Positions 9,714 to 18,752 of a DNA stretch of 64,000 nt are shown one piece after another. Within the stretch, counting starts at the first letter, position 1, and the number at the start of each line of letters is the position of its first letter. The notes under the pieces were generated by a model, which made no database searches, was not told where the DNA came from, and saw only the letters and a program-made list of their open reading frames with translations. Origin of the DNA: JADGGV01 sp035715725 (GTDB taxonomy: Bacteria; Gemmatimonadota; Gemmatimonadetes; Longimicrobiales; RSA9); the NCBI GenBank assembly GCA_035715725.1, contig DASTKT010000165.1, positions 1-64,000 of the forward strand, in the 5' to 3' direction. A program made the translations under genes and the position numbers.

Positions 9714-10689
9714 GCGGCGGTGGCGCGGGGGCCACCTCGTCGCTCACGGGGACGTCCTTGGCGCGGAGGATGGCGGCGTCGAGCAGCGCGGCGCGGAGCC
9801 GGGTGACGGACTCCTGGCTGACCGCCTGCTTCGGACGGAACGGTTCCGCGGAGGGCGGCAGCGCCTCCTCGACCCAGCGTGGCGTGCCCGGCCAGAGGAA
9901 CAGGGAGCGGGCGAAGCGGGTGGCCTCGGCGACGTCGCTCCGATCGGCGACGCCGAAGATGCGGACGCGGCTGTCGTCGGCCTCGATGCCGCAGTGGAGG
10001 AGCGCGCGCCGGATCTTGGCGACGACGTTGCCGTGCGGCGCGAGGATGGTAACGGGCCCCTGGGCGGCGCGCCGTGCGAGCTGGCGCACGAGGTCCGGCG
10101 CCAGCGTGGTCTCGACGATCAGCCGGTTGGGGCTCAGCAGTGCGAGCTCGGCGGCGTGGTACGGCGTGGTGACGAGGAGCGGCGCCTCGAGGAGGAGCGG
10201 ATCGGAGGGGTGGAGCTCCTCGAGGACGCAGGGCGTGGCGCGGACGCCGAGGCGCTCGCGGAGCTCGACGGCCACGGCCTCCGCCTGCGGCCAGTCGCAC
10301 TCGACCACGGGGAGCCGCATGCGCTCGACCTCCGCCATGGCCGTCACCAGCCGGAGGATGCTGCGGGTGTCGAGGCCGAGGGCGGCGGCGCCGTCGTAGG
10401 TGTTCTCGAGCCAGCGCCGGTAGAGGCGCTCGAGCGGGCCGACGGGCTGTGCGCCGCCCGGCGGGCTGAGATAGACCCCGGACCGGGCGCGCACGCGGAC
10501 CAGTCCCTCCTCCTCGAGGCGGCGATAGGCGGCGGCTGCGGTCTTGCGATCGACGCTCTCGGCCTCGGCGATCTCGCGGATGCTGGGGAGTCGGTCGCCC
10601 GGACGCCAGTGGCCGAGGAACCTCCCGGACACCATGCGTTCCCGCAGGCGGTCCAGGATGATCGCACCGGCGACTTGCTCTCTTGCCAT
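9679..10689 (-). CDS. GntR-family transcriptional regulator with an unrecognised effector domain
   Basis: The 336-residue protein has an N-terminal winged helix (residues about 1-80) with the GntR signature RPGDRLPSIREIAE, then a recognition helix in VDRKTAAAAYRRLEEEGLV. About 250 residues of alpha/beta character follow and do not look like the FadR, UTRA or aminotransferase domains usual in GntR proteins; the ligand is unknown. The ATG at 10689 is preferred because the wHTH begins directly after it. Divergent from the GWxTD-like gene (81-nt gap), which is a candidate target, and convergent with tamB. Confidence 0.75.
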   Translation of the reverse strand: MAREQVAGAIILDRLRERMVSGRFLGHWRPGDRLPSIREIAEAESVDRKTAAAAYRRLEEEGLVRVRARSGVYLSPPGGAQPVGPLERLYRRWLENTYDGAAALGLDTRSILRLVTAMAEVERMRLPVVECDWPQAEAVAVELRERLGVRATPCVLEELHPSDPLLLEAPLLVTTPYHAAELALLSPNRLIVETTLAPDLVRQLARRAAQGPVTILAPHGNVVAKIRRALLHCGIEADDSRVRIFGVADRSDVAEATRFARSLFLWPGTPRWVEEALPPSAEPFRPKQAVSQESVTRLRAALLDAAILRAKDVPVSDEVAPAPPPLSTSIADAVRR

Positions 10690-10769
10690 AATGCCTCCGG
10701 CTGGGAAGACAGGGTGGGCGGAAATCCAGGGCCGCAAGAAGGGTTCCAATCTGGATCGGAGCAGACCTC

Positions 10770-12551
10770 GTGACGCTCGTCCTTCTGATCCCGCTGCTGT
10801 TGCAGGCGCCGCCGCAGGACTCGGCGGCCCTGGTCAAAGCGGCGAAGCGGGCGCAGGCGCAATACGAGTACCTGGCGCGGAGTCGGGCGCCGATCCGGAT
10901 GGCGCCGAGCGGGCGCCAGCCGTGCGACGAAGTGGTCGGGCGCTTCTGCCTGTTCTTCGACTCGAACGAGCGGGACACGCCGCTCCCACCGGAGCCGCTG
11001 CCAGCGACGCGGGCGCGGAAGGAGGCGGTGGTAGCGCTCACGCGGGCGGCCGAGCGGTCGCCGATGGAGGCGCGGGTCGCGCGGAGCCTGGTGCGCGACC
11101 TGGTGGAGGACGGGCGGCCGGCGGAGGCGCTGCAGGCCGCGCGGCGCTTCGCCTGGGCCACGGCGGACACGCTGTGGGGCCGGCTGCTGCTGGGCTTCGC
11201 GCTGCACGCGGTGGAGGAGGACACGGCGGCGGAGCGGGAGTTCGCGGCGGCGGTGCCGCGGCTCCCGGAGCGGGAGCGCAAGCGGTTGCGCATCGACGCG
11301 CTGCTCTCGCCGGACGAGCGGGCGCGGGTGCGGCGGCTGGAGGGGACGGCGCGGGCGTCGTACGAGGCGGCGCTCTGGCGGCTCTCGGATCCGCTCTACC
11401 TCACGCCGGGGAACGAGCGGTGGGTGGAGCACGTCGCGCGCTACGTGTGGTCGCGCATGCTGGAGGAGGCGCCGGTCGTGACCGGAATGCTGTCGTGGGG
11501 CGACGACCTGGAGGAGCTGACGCTGCGGTACGGCGTGCCGCGGGGGCGGGAGCGGACGCCGAGCTTCGGGATGGGCTTCGAGCCGGACCGGCTGGTGGAG
11601 CGCTACGACCCGGCCTCGCTGGCGTTCGTGCCGGAGTCGCTGCTGCTGGCCGGGGTGCGCGGCCCGCCCGACCCGGGCGCGCCATGGGAGGCCGAGGCGC
11701 TGCGCTCGCGGACCGGGTACGCGCCGTCCGCGGCGCGGAAGGTCGTGCACCTGGCGCACCAGCTCTCACGCTTCCCGGCGGGGGATTCCGTGGTCGTGCG
11801 CGTCGACGCTTCCCTGCCGCTGGACTCGCTCGCCGAAGGCGCGGCCACGGCGCCGGCGGGGATGTTCGTGCTGCCGGGCCCGGCCGCGCTGCTCCGCGGG
11901 GACACCGCGGAGGTGAGCGAGGTGCGGGCAAGGGCCAGCGCCGTCGATTCCGGCCACGCGCTCGCGGTCACGATGCAGGCGACGCTGCCGCCGGGGAGCT
12001 ACGTGTACTCGGCGGAGGCGCTGGAGCCGCGCTCGCGGCTGGCGGGCGTGGCCCGGCACTCGGTCGTGCTCCTCGCGCGGGCGGGGCGGCCGGCGCTGTC
12101 CGACATTCTGGTGGCGTTCCCCTTCCCCGCCGGCGCGGCGCCGAAGGGGCGCGACGACGCGGCGCTGCGCGGACGCGGCAACCTGGCGATCGACGTGGGC
12201 GAGACGGTCGGGCTGTACGCGGAGGTGAGCGGGCTGGCCGCGGCGCCCGGCGACATCCGGCGCTACCGCGTGCAGCTCGAGCTGGTGCCGCTCGAGGCGC
12301 CGCCGGCCCCGGCGCGCGCGGTCTCGTGGCTCGCGCGGGCGCTCGGGCTCGCGAAGGGTGGGACACGCCAGGTCCGGCTCGCGTGGAGCGGCGAGGCACC
12401 GGCGACGCTGCAGCCCGTGGTCCTCACCACGAACCTGGAGCTGCCGCGTGTCTCGCCCGGGCTGTACGGGCTGACGGTGACGGTGACGGACGCGGTGGGC
12501 GGCGGGTCGGCCCGCTCGGAGCGCCACATCCGGATCGCGGCGCGGCACTGA
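10770..12551 (+). CDS. GWxTD-domain-like secreted protein
   Basis: The 593-residue protein starts at GTG with a short hydrophobic leader. The N-terminal half is TPR-like and helical. Near residues 205-245 it carries LWRLSDPLYLTPGNERWVEH followed by RYG-type text, resembling the GWxTD domain (W..sDP....NE), which is frequent in Gemmatimonadota and Acidobacteria. The C-terminal half is beta-rich with Ig-like segments ending GLYGLTVTVTD. Function is unknown for the family. Divergently placed from the GntR regulator. Confidence 0.55.
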   Translation: MTLVLLIPLLLQAPPQDSAALVKAAKRAQAQYEYLARSRAPIRMAPSGRQPCDEVVGRFCLFFDSNERDTPLPPEPLPATRARKEAVVALTRAAERSPMEARVARSLVRDLVEDGRPAEALQAARRFAWATADTLWGRLLLGFALHAVEEDTAAEREFAAAVPRLPERERKRLRIDALLSPDERARVRRLEGTARASYEAALWRLSDPLYLTPGNERWVEHVARYVWSRMLEEAPVVTGMLSWGDDLEELTLRYGVPRGRERTPSFGMGFEPDRLVERYDPASLAFVPESLLLAGVRGPPDPGAPWEAEALRSRTGYAPSAARKVVHLAHQLSRFPAGDSVVVRVDASLPLDSLAEGAATAPAGMFVLPGPAALLRGDTAEVSEVRARASAVDSGHALAVTMQATLPPGSYVYSAEALEPRSRLAGVARHSVVLLARAGRPALSDILVAFPFPAGAAPKGRDDAALRGRGNLAIDVGETVGLYAEVSGLAAAPGDIRRYRVQLELVPLEAPPAPARAVSWLARALGLAKGGTRQVRLAWSGEAPATLQPVVLTTNLELPRVSPGLYGLTVTVTDAVGGGSARSERHIRIAARH

Positions 12552-12600
12552 GGCGGCGCGACGGCCCCGGAGCCCGCTGGCGGCGAGTCGCCGGGACTCC

Positions 12601-13074
12601 TCAGACCACGTAGAGGCCGCCGAGGAGCGCGCCGTAGGCGACGTGGGCGAGCAGCGCGATGAGCGGCGTGCGGCGCCCGTAGTGGATGGCCAGGAAGCCG
12701 GGCGGCTGCAGGAGGCGGGTCGGCGTGGGGCCCTGCCGCTCGCTGGCCATGCGCGGGTGGACCGCGGGGAGGAGCGGCAGCACGACCACCAGCACGAAGA
12801 GGCCGTGCAGCAGGCCGGCGAGCGCGCCGAGCCACCAGGTGGCCCGACCGAGCGTCTCGAAGGCCATCACGTAGACCAGCGCGAAGATCCAGCCGTTCAG
12901 GAAGTGGATGCCGATGCCGGCGAGCATGGCCCGGTCGCGGTCGGGGGTCACCATCGTGCCGAGCAGGAATGGGATGCTCATACGCGAGAGGCCGACGACC
13001 TGGGAGCCGGCCATGAGCGTGGTCAGCACGGTCGTGGCGGCGAAGCCCCAGAGGAGCGCGGCCGGCACGTTCAC
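12601..13074 (-). CDS. Four-helix membrane protein of unknown function
   Basis: The 157-residue protein has four predicted membrane segments and a short cytoplasmic stretch containing RMASERQGPTPTRL. I do not recognise the family. The GTG start at 13074 overlaps the stop of the GH15 gene in a GTGA tetranucleotide, so it is translationally coupled to it. It is the last gene of the SDR-GH15-membrane protein operon. It ends 49 nt from the convergent GWxTD-like gene. Confidence 0.65.
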   Translation of the reverse strand: MNVPAALLWGFAATTVLTTLMAGSQVVGLSRMSIPFLLGTMVTPDRDRAMLAGIGIHFLNGWIFALVYVMAFETLGRATWWLGALAGLLHGLFVLVVVLPLLPAVHPRMASERQGPTPTRLLQPPGFLAIHYGRRTPLIALLAHVAYGALLGGLYVV

Positions 13075-14936
13075 ACGCGCCTCCGCTCCCGGGGCGCGGC
13101 GGCGGCCAGCGCACGCGACGGCTGCGCGCCGATCTTCCGCGCGATCGTGATGGCGGCGTTGATCAGGCCGATGTGGGTGAACGCCTGGGGGAAGTTGCCG
13201 AGGGCGGCACCGCTGACGGGGTCGATCTCCTCGGCGAACAGGCCGACGTCGTTGGCGTAGCCGAGGAGCTGCTCGAGCTCGGCCATGGCGCCGTCGACGT
13301 CGCCGGCGCGCGCCCGGCACTCGATCGCCCAGAACGTGCAGATGCCGAACGCCCCCTCGCCCGGTGGGAGCCCGTCGGCGGCGAGATAGCGGTACAGCAG
13401 CGGGCCCTCGCCCAGCGCGCCACGGACGCGCCGGTACGTCCCGATCATCCGCGGCGAGGCGGCGTCGGCGTACTGGAAGTTCGCGAGCTGCAGCAGGCTG
13501 GCGTCGACGTCGTCGCCTTCGAACGTGGTGACGTAGCTGCCGAGCCGCTCGTTGAAGCCGTGCTCCTCGACGGCGCGGCGGATGGCGTCGGCCTCGCGGC
13601 GGAAGCGCTCGACGGGGACCTTGATGTGACCGCGGTCGTGGAGCTGGGCGAGGCGGTCGAGCGCGATCCAGCACATGACCTTCGAGAACGTGTGATGGCG
13701 GGGGCGTGCGCGGGCCTCCCAGATCCCGTGGTCGGGCTCGCGCCAGAGGATGCAGGCGGTCTCGCCGAGGCCGACGAGAACGCGGCCGGTGCGGCGGTCG
13801 AGCTTGCCGCCGTGCATCACGAAGCGCAGCGCGGCGTCGGCGACCTCACCGTAGACGTCGAGCTGAACCTGGCGCTGGGCGAGGTTGCCGATGCGGACCG
13901 GGCGACTGCCGGCGTAGCCGTCGAGCTCGGGGAGCGTGCGCTCGCGGAGGTCCGTGCCGCCGTAGACGTCGTAGAGGACGCGCAGCTCGGGCCACGTGAG
14001 GCGCGTGGCGTGAAGGAGCCAGGCGAGGAAGCCGCCGGCCTCGATCGTGTAGCCGAGGCCGAGGAGCGCGCGGACGGTGAGCGACGCGTCGCGGAGCCAG
14101 CAGTAGCGGTAGTCCCAGTTGCGCACGCCGCCGCGCTTCTCCGGGAGCGACGTCGTGGGCGCGGCGACGATGGCGCCGGACGGCGCGAACGTCAGCAGCT
14201 TGAGCGTCAGCGCGCTGCGGCGCACCGCCTCGAGGAATGGGCCGTCGTAGGCGCAGTCGGCGATCCAGTGCTCCCACCAGGCGACGGAACGGTCGGCGAG
14301 CTGCCAGAGCACGGGCGGGGGCGGGGCGAGGACGGCAGGGAGGCCGTCCGAGTAGGCGAGAGAGATCGCGCGGCGGTCGCCGGCCGAGAGGTGGACGCGG
14401 GCGGCGGCCACCGCCTCGGCGGCATCGACGGAGAGAGGCACGTCGCCCTGGAGGACGAGCACCTGGCGCCCGTGCGAGTAGACGAGCCCGAGCGGGCCGC
14501 GATCCATGAGATGCGGCATCTCGCGAGCGTAGTCCGGGCGCGGCGCGCAGCAGACCTCGACATCGACCTCGCCCTGGACGCACTCGACCAGCCGGACGAG
14601 GAGGTGGTCCGGACGTAGCTCCCGGCGCTTCTCCGGCTCTGATTCCGCCGGCATGAAGTCGACGAGGCGGAGCACGCCGCTGCCGGTGCGGAACGTGGTC
14701 TCGAGCACGGCGGATTCGCCGATGTAGCGCCGCGACGCGCAGAAGGGACCGGCCGGGCAGATCTGGAAGCGCCCACCGCGCGCGGCGTCGAGGAGCGCGC
14801 CGAAGATGCTGGGGCTGTCGAAGCGCGGCAGGCAGAGCCAATCGATCGAGCCGTGGTCCGAGACGAGGGCGCCGGTGCGGCAGTTCCCGATCAGGGCGTA
14901 GCCGGAGATCGGCGGATAGCGAACGAGCGCGGTCAT
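13071..14936 (-). CDS. Glycoside hydrolase family 15 (glucoamylase/trehalase-like)
   Basis: The 621-residue protein has the N-terminal domain typical of bacterial GH15 (ISGYALIGNCRTGALVSDHGSIDWLC-like start) and an (alpha/alpha)6 catalytic domain. NWDYRYCWLRDAS lies at about 273-285, GIWEARARPRHHTFSKVMCW supplies the general-acid region, and EGAFGICTFW near 527 supplies the second carboxylate. No signal peptide is visible, so it acts in the cytoplasm, probably on trehalose or alpha-glucans; bacterial GH15 proteins of this shape include trehalases. ATG overlaps the SDR stop in ATGA. The regulatory input is unknown. Confidence 0.88.
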   Translation of the reverse strand: MTALVRYPPISGYALIGNCRTGALVSDHGSIDWLCLPRFDSPSIFGALLDAARGGRFQICPAGPFCASRRYIGESAVLETTFRTGSGVLRLVDFMPAESEPEKRRELRPDHLLVRLVECVQGEVDVEVCCAPRPDYAREMPHLMDRGPLGLVYSHGRQVLVLQGDVPLSVDAAEAVAAARVHLSAGDRRAISLAYSDGLPAVLAPPPPVLWQLADRSVAWWEHWIADCAYDGPFLEAVRRSALTLKLLTFAPSGAIVAAPTTSLPEKRGGVRNWDYRYCWLRDASLTVRALLGLGYTIEAGGFLAWLLHATRLTWPELRVLYDVYGGTDLRERTLPELDGYAGSRPVRIGNLAQRQVQLDVYGEVADAALRFVMHGGKLDRRTGRVLVGLGETACILWREPDHGIWEARARPRHHTFSKVMCWIALDRLAQLHDRGHIKVPVERFRREADAIRRAVEEHGFNERLGSYVTTFEGDDVDASLLQLANFQYADAASPRMIGTYRRVRGALGEGPLLYRYLAADGLPPGEGAFGICTFWAIECRARAGDVDGAMAELEQLLGYANDVGLFAEEIDPVSGAALGNFPQAFTHIGLINAAITIARKIGAQPSRALAAAAPRERRRV

Positions 14937-15922
14937 CGGATGCGGAGGAAGGCGGCGAGGGCGAGCGCGGCGACGCCGGCTCCGGCCGCGCCGAGGACCG
15001 ACCGGTGCATGGAGGCCCAGACCTCGGCGCTCGAGCGCTTCGCGCAGGCGTCGAAGCGCCCGTGCGCGGCCCAGTCGCCGGGGACGGGGCTCCAGAGGTT
15101 GTCCGGGCGGGCCGGATCCTCGGGCTCGTCGGTCTGCTGGGCGTCGTAGCCGATCTCGGCCAGCTTGCGGTCGGCGTACCGCGGTGCGATCGCGTTGCCG
15201 TAGATTGCCTTCACGGTCGGCATGCCGACGAACATTTCGCGCCGGCGGTTGTGCGCCGCCCAGTGCACGGCGTCCGCGCCGACCTCGGGCTGGAAGATGG
15301 GCGGCACGGGCCGGGCGCGGCGCGGGAGGCGGCTCTTCACCCAGTCGAACTGGGGCGTGTTCATGGCGGGCATCTGCACCATGGTGATCCAGACGGAGCT
15401 GCCGTCGTGGAGCAGCTCGCAGCGCACGGACTCGGTGAAGCCCTGGATGGCGTGCTTCGCGCCGCAGTAGGCGGACTGGAGCGGGATTCCGCGGTAGGCC
15501 AGCGCCGAGCCGACCTGGACGACGGTGCCGCGGTCGCGGGGCACCATGCGGCGCAGCGCGGAGAGCGTGCCGTACACGTAGCCGAGGTAGCTGACCTCCG
15601 TCACCCGCCGGTACTCCGCCGGCTCCATCTCGAGCGCCGGGGAGAAGACGGAGACCATGGCGTTGTTGATCCAGATGTCGATCGGGCCGAGGCGGGCCTC
15701 GATTTCCGCGGCGGCGCGCTCGACGGCATCGGCGTCGGCGACGTCGGCGGCGACGGCGACGGCGCGAGCCCCCATCTCCTCCGCCTCGCGCCGCGCGGCC
15801 TCGAGGCGGGCGGGCTCGCGGGCGAGGAGGCCAATGGAGACGCCTGGTCGCGCGAACCGGCGTGCGATCGCGCGACCGAGCCCCGCCGACGCACCGGTGA
15901 TGACGACGACCTCGGCGTCCAT
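14933..15922 (-). CDS. Short-chain dehydrogenase/reductase with C-terminal membrane anchor
   Basis: The 329-residue protein is a classical SDR: the NAD(P)-binding motif TGASAGLG spans residues 9-16, the structural Asn is in NNAM, and the catalytic triad is Ser139, Tyr152 and Lys156 (YCGAK). After the SDR core (about 250 residues) the chain ends with one hydrophobic helix, AAGAGVAALALAAFL. The ATG at 15922 is preceded by GGAGG seven bases upstream, better than the GTG nine codons earlier. First gene of the three-gene operon. The substrate is unknown. Confidence 0.85.
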   Translation of the reverse strand: MDAEVVVITGASAGLGRAIARRFARPGVSIGLLAREPARLEAARREAEEMGARAVAVAADVADADAVERAAAEIEARLGPIDIWINNAMVSVFSPALEMEPAEYRRVTEVSYLGYVYGTLSALRRMVPRDRGTVVQVGSALAYRGIPLQSAYCGAKHAIQGFTESVRCELLHDGSSVWITMVQMPAMNTPQFDWVKSRLPRRARPVPPIFQPEVGADAVHWAAHNRRREMFVGMPTVKAIYGNAIAPRYADRKLAEIGYDAQQTDEPEDPARPDNLWSPVPGDWAAHGRFDACAKRSSAEVWASMHRSVLGAAGAGVAALALAAFLRIR

Positions 15923-16043
15923 CTGCGAGCCTCCGGGGAAGGGATTCACTGCCGCCGGGCGGCCGTCGCACCCCGCGTGCCACGTGGGTGCGTGGCGTGG
16001 TCCGTGCGCGGGTCGGCGCGTTCACGATCGAGGGGGAGGGAGA

Positions 16044-16772
16044 ATGGCGGAGAAGCCGGGGTGCTGGCGGGGAAAGGGGGATTCGGCGCCGTTCGTGCCG
16101 GGCGTGCCGGAGCAGGTTCCGCGCGCGCCGTCGCTCGCGGCGCTGTTCCGCGCGATGGCGTGCTGTACGCGCTGCGAGCTGGCGCCGGGCCGGACGCAGG
16201 TGGTGGTGGGCGTGGGCGACCCGAAGGCCCGGGTGATGTTCATCGGGGAGGCGCCCGGCGCGGAGGAGGACAGGCGCGGGGAGCCGTTCGTGGGCGCGGC
16301 CGGGCGGCTCTTCAACCGGCTGCTCGAGAGGAACGGCTTCACGCGGGCCGAGGTGTTCATCACGAACGTGGTGGCGTGCCGGCCGCCGGGGAACCGGACG
16401 CCGCGGCCGCGGGAGGTCCGGGCGCACTCGCCCTGGCTGGAGGAACAGTTGCGGCTCGTCGACCCGGACGTGCTGGTGACGCTGGGCCGCAGCGCGTTGA
16501 CGTACTTCCTCCCGAAGGCGAAGGTGACCGAGGTCCGCGGCCGGCCGCAGGAGGTGGAGCGCAACGGGCGAACGCTCCCGCTGCTGCCGCTCTACCACCC
16601 GGCGGCGATCCTGCGGAACCAGGAGGAGCTGCTGCCGAAGATGGAGGAGGACTTTGCGCGGCTCCGGCCGCTTCTGGCGGGGGCTCGGCCGGGCTCGCGG
16701 GTCCGGCCTCCGACCACCGATCCCGGTCGCGCCGCCAGAGGGCGGCGATCTCGAAAGGCGCGCGATGCCTGA
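16044..16772 (+). CDS. Family 4 uracil-DNA glycosylase, altered cluster ligand
   Basis: The 242-residue protein carries family 4 UDG motifs: GEAPGAEED at 69-77 (water-activating and uracil-binding region), FVGAAGRLFNRLL, NVVACRPPGNR and HPAAIL at 185-190. The 4Fe-4S cluster should be held by four Cys. Cys41, Cys44 and Cys112 are present, but the position 16 residues after Cys112 is His128 (RAHSPWL) instead of the usual Cys. It excises uracil from DNA in base excision repair. The ATG at 16044 follows an AGGGGGAGGGAG ribosome site. It overlaps the methyltransferase gene by 8 nt. Confidence 0.88.
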   Translation: MAEKPGCWRGKGDSAPFVPGVPEQVPRAPSLAALFRAMACCTRCELAPGRTQVVVGVGDPKARVMFIGEAPGAEEDRRGEPFVGAAGRLFNRLLERNGFTRAEVFITNVVACRPPGNRTPRPREVRAHSPWLEEQLRLVDPDVLVTLGRSALTYFLPKAKVTEVRGRPQEVERNGRTLPLLPLYHPAAILRNQEELLPKMEEDFARLRPLLAGARPGSRVRPPTTDPGRAARGRRSRKARDA

Positions 16773-17568
16773 CCTGAAGACCCTCCGGGCGGCGGCGATC
16801 GCCACCCGGAACGTGCTGCTCGGCGGGAACCTCATGGCGCTGCCGCTGGTGCTCCGCCCTACCCGGCTGATCCAGTACGCGTCGGAGAACCTGTTCCAAT
16901 ACCGGGCCATGGAGCGGCGCCGGCCGCTGCCGGAGCGGCAGGTGCTCGAGTTCCTGGGCGCGACCGAACCCGTGGACGTGCGCCTGGGGCCGGCCGCGGA
17001 CGCCTGGTGCTGGAGCGCACCCGTCTTCCTCGTCGACCTCGTGAGCCTATGCATCCTGTGCCGCCACGCCGAGCCCGCCGTGGTCTTCGAGATCGGCACG
17101 TTCCTCGGGCACACGGCGCTGCACCTGGCGCTCAACTCGCCGGACCACGCCCAGGTCTACACGCTCGACTTGCCGAAAGGCGCCCCGCGGGGCACGCGGC
17201 TCCAGACGACGCTGCTGGACGATGCGCACATCCGCGGAGCGCTCGGCGCGCACCGGTACGCGTTCACCGGCTCGCCGGTGGAGCGCAAGGTCGTGACGCT
17301 CGCCGGCGACAGCGCGACGTTCGATTTCTCCCCGTTCCGCGGCCGGGTCGACCTCTTCTTCATCGACGGCTCCCACTCGTACGAGTACGTCCGCAACGAC
17401 ACGCTTCGCGCACTCGAGTGCTGCCATCCGGGGAGCCTCGTGGCGTGGCACGACTTCGGACGGATGGGCGTGAACGGCGTGTCCCGCTGGCTGCGGGAGC
17501 TGGCGGCCGAGGGGCGCGACATCTTCGTGACGCCGGGTGGGTCGCTGGCGTACATGCGCGTGGCGTGA
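16765..17568 (+). CDS. Class I SAM-dependent methyltransferase (Methyltransf_24 type)
   Basis: The 267-residue protein has the SAM-binding motif VVFEIGTFLGHTALHLAL, an acidic loop YTLDLPKG, and LFFIDGSHSYEYVRND, followed by VAWHDFG. These are typical of the Methyltransf_24 class often found beside glycan or natural-product genes. The substrate is not deducible. The start codon lies inside the 3' end of the UDG gene (8-nt overlap), so the two form an operon. A strong bidirectional hairpin follows. Confidence 0.75.
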   Translation: MPDLKTLRAAAIATRNVLLGGNLMALPLVLRPTRLIQYASENLFQYRAMERRRPLPERQVLEFLGATEPVDVRLGPAADAWCWSAPVFLVDLVSLCILCRHAEPAVVFEIGTFLGHTALHLALNSPDHAQVYTLDLPKGAPRGTRLQTTLLDDAHIRGALGAHRYAFTGSPVERKVVTLAGDSATFDFSPFRGRVDLFFIDGSHSYEYVRNDTLRALECCHPGSLVAWHDFGRMGVNGVSRWLRELAAEGRDIFVTPGGSLAYMRVA

Positions 17569-17701
17569 CGCCCGGCGCGGCGATCCGGCTCGCGGCCGAC
17601 CTCGCGGCCCGGCGAGTCGCGCCTACGCCGGTGCGCGCCCGCCGGCGGCGCGCGGACGTGGGGCCGCCACCCGCGTGAGCGCGCACGGGTGTGGTAAAAC
17701 G

Positions 17702-17739
17702 ACGGAGCCCCGCCGGACCGAGGTCCGGCGGGGCTCCGT
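17702..17739. terminator. Bidirectional hairpin between convergent genes
   Basis: A perfect 18-bp stem (17702-17719 with 17722-17739) lies between the plus-strand methyltransferase gene and the minus-strand lgt. On the minus strand it is followed by CGTCGTTTTACC, giving a U-rich tail for lgt; on the plus strand no U-tract is seen. Confidence 0.8.
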
Positions 17740-17759
17740 GGGCACCACGGCCGGGCGCG

Positions 17760-18629
17760 CTAGGCGCGGACCCCGGTCGGGGTGGTGGAGTGGGGCTTGG
17801 CCCGGCCGCCGGCGATCGCCGGGGCGGGCTCGCCGCGGGCGCGGAGCCAGATCGCGGCGGCGAGAACGAGGAGCAGCGCGCTCGCGAGCTGCGACGTGGA
17901 CAGTCCGAGGAGGACCCGGTCGCCCTTGGCGCGCACGAACTCGATGAGGAAGCGCTCGATGCCGTAGAGGACGAGCCAGACGGCGAAGAGCCGGCCGGGC
18001 CGCAGCTTCCGACTGGACGAGAGCCGCCAGAGGATCGCGAACATGAGCAGCCCGGCGCCGACCTCGTAAAGCTGGGTGGGGTGCACGGCCAGTACGGTGC
18101 CGTCGGGGACGTTCGCCGGGATCTGGCCACCGACCGTGCGGAGGTAGCCCGCCGTGCTCGGCGGCGAGCCCTCGGGGAACTTGATGCCGACCCAGCTCCG
18201 GGTCGGGAGACCGTAGTCGTCGCCGACGAGGAAGCAGCCGACGCGGCCGACGGCGTAGGCGAGCGCGAGGGCCGGCGCCGAGGCGTCGAACATCGTGGCG
18301 AGCGGCAGCTTGTGCTTTCGCACCTGCCAGTAGTACGCGAGCACGCCGCCGATGAACCCGCCGTACCAGACGAGCCCGCCACGGCTCAGGAGCTCGTGCA
18401 TCGGATTGGCGACGAAGTCGTCGACGTGCAGCGCGATGTAGTAGAGCCGCGCGCCGAGGATGCCGCCGAGCGCGAGCCAGGCCAGCACGTCCCAGGCGAT
18501 GCCGGGATTCTGGCCACGGCGCTCGAGCTGCTTGCTTAGGACCCAGCCCCCCGCCACGAACGCGAGGAACATCATGAGTCCGAAGCTCGTGACGGTGAAG
18601 CCGCCGATCTTGAACAACGTTGGGAACAT
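17760..18629 (-). CDS. lgt: Prolipoprotein diacylglyceryl transferase
   Basis: The 289-residue integral membrane enzyme transfers diacylglycerol from phosphatidylglycerol to the lipobox Cys of prolipoproteins. Seen here: multiple membrane helices, the signature region AVGRVGCFLVGDDYG, GGLVWYGGFIGG, HPTQLYE and the C-terminal YGIERFLIEFVR. The family's second signature usually contains Asn where Cys and Val occur here (GRVGCFLVG), a modest divergence. It serves the several lipobox proteins of this window. Its 3' end abuts a bidirectional hairpin. Confidence 0.93.
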   Translation of the reverse strand: MFPTLFKIGGFTVTSFGLMMFLAFVAGGWVLSKQLERRGQNPGIAWDVLAWLALGGILGARLYYIALHVDDFVANPMHELLSRGGLVWYGGFIGGVLAYYWQVRKHKLPLATMFDASAPALALAYAVGRVGCFLVGDDYGLPTRSWVGIKFPEGSPPSTAGYLRTVGGQIPANVPDGTVLAVHPTQLYEVGAGLLMFAILWRLSSSRKLRPGRLFAVWLVLYGIERFLIEFVRAKGDRVLLGLSTSQLASALLLVLAAAIWLRARGEPAPAIAGGRAKPHSTTPTGVRA

Positions 18630-18752
18630 GCCGGCTCCGTGAATCGCCGTGAGGAACGTGTCGGGCTTCCCGACTTGATACCGCGCCCGCGCGCCTTGGG
18701 TCCGCGGTCCGGGCGGGAATATAGCCGCGGCGCGGGGAGGCGAAACGGGCGC

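Noticed and set aside
14937..17135. Upstream extension of the GH15 frame on the minus strand
   Set aside because: The frame runs antisense through the UDG and methyltransferase genes; the conserved GH15 N-terminus starts at 14936.
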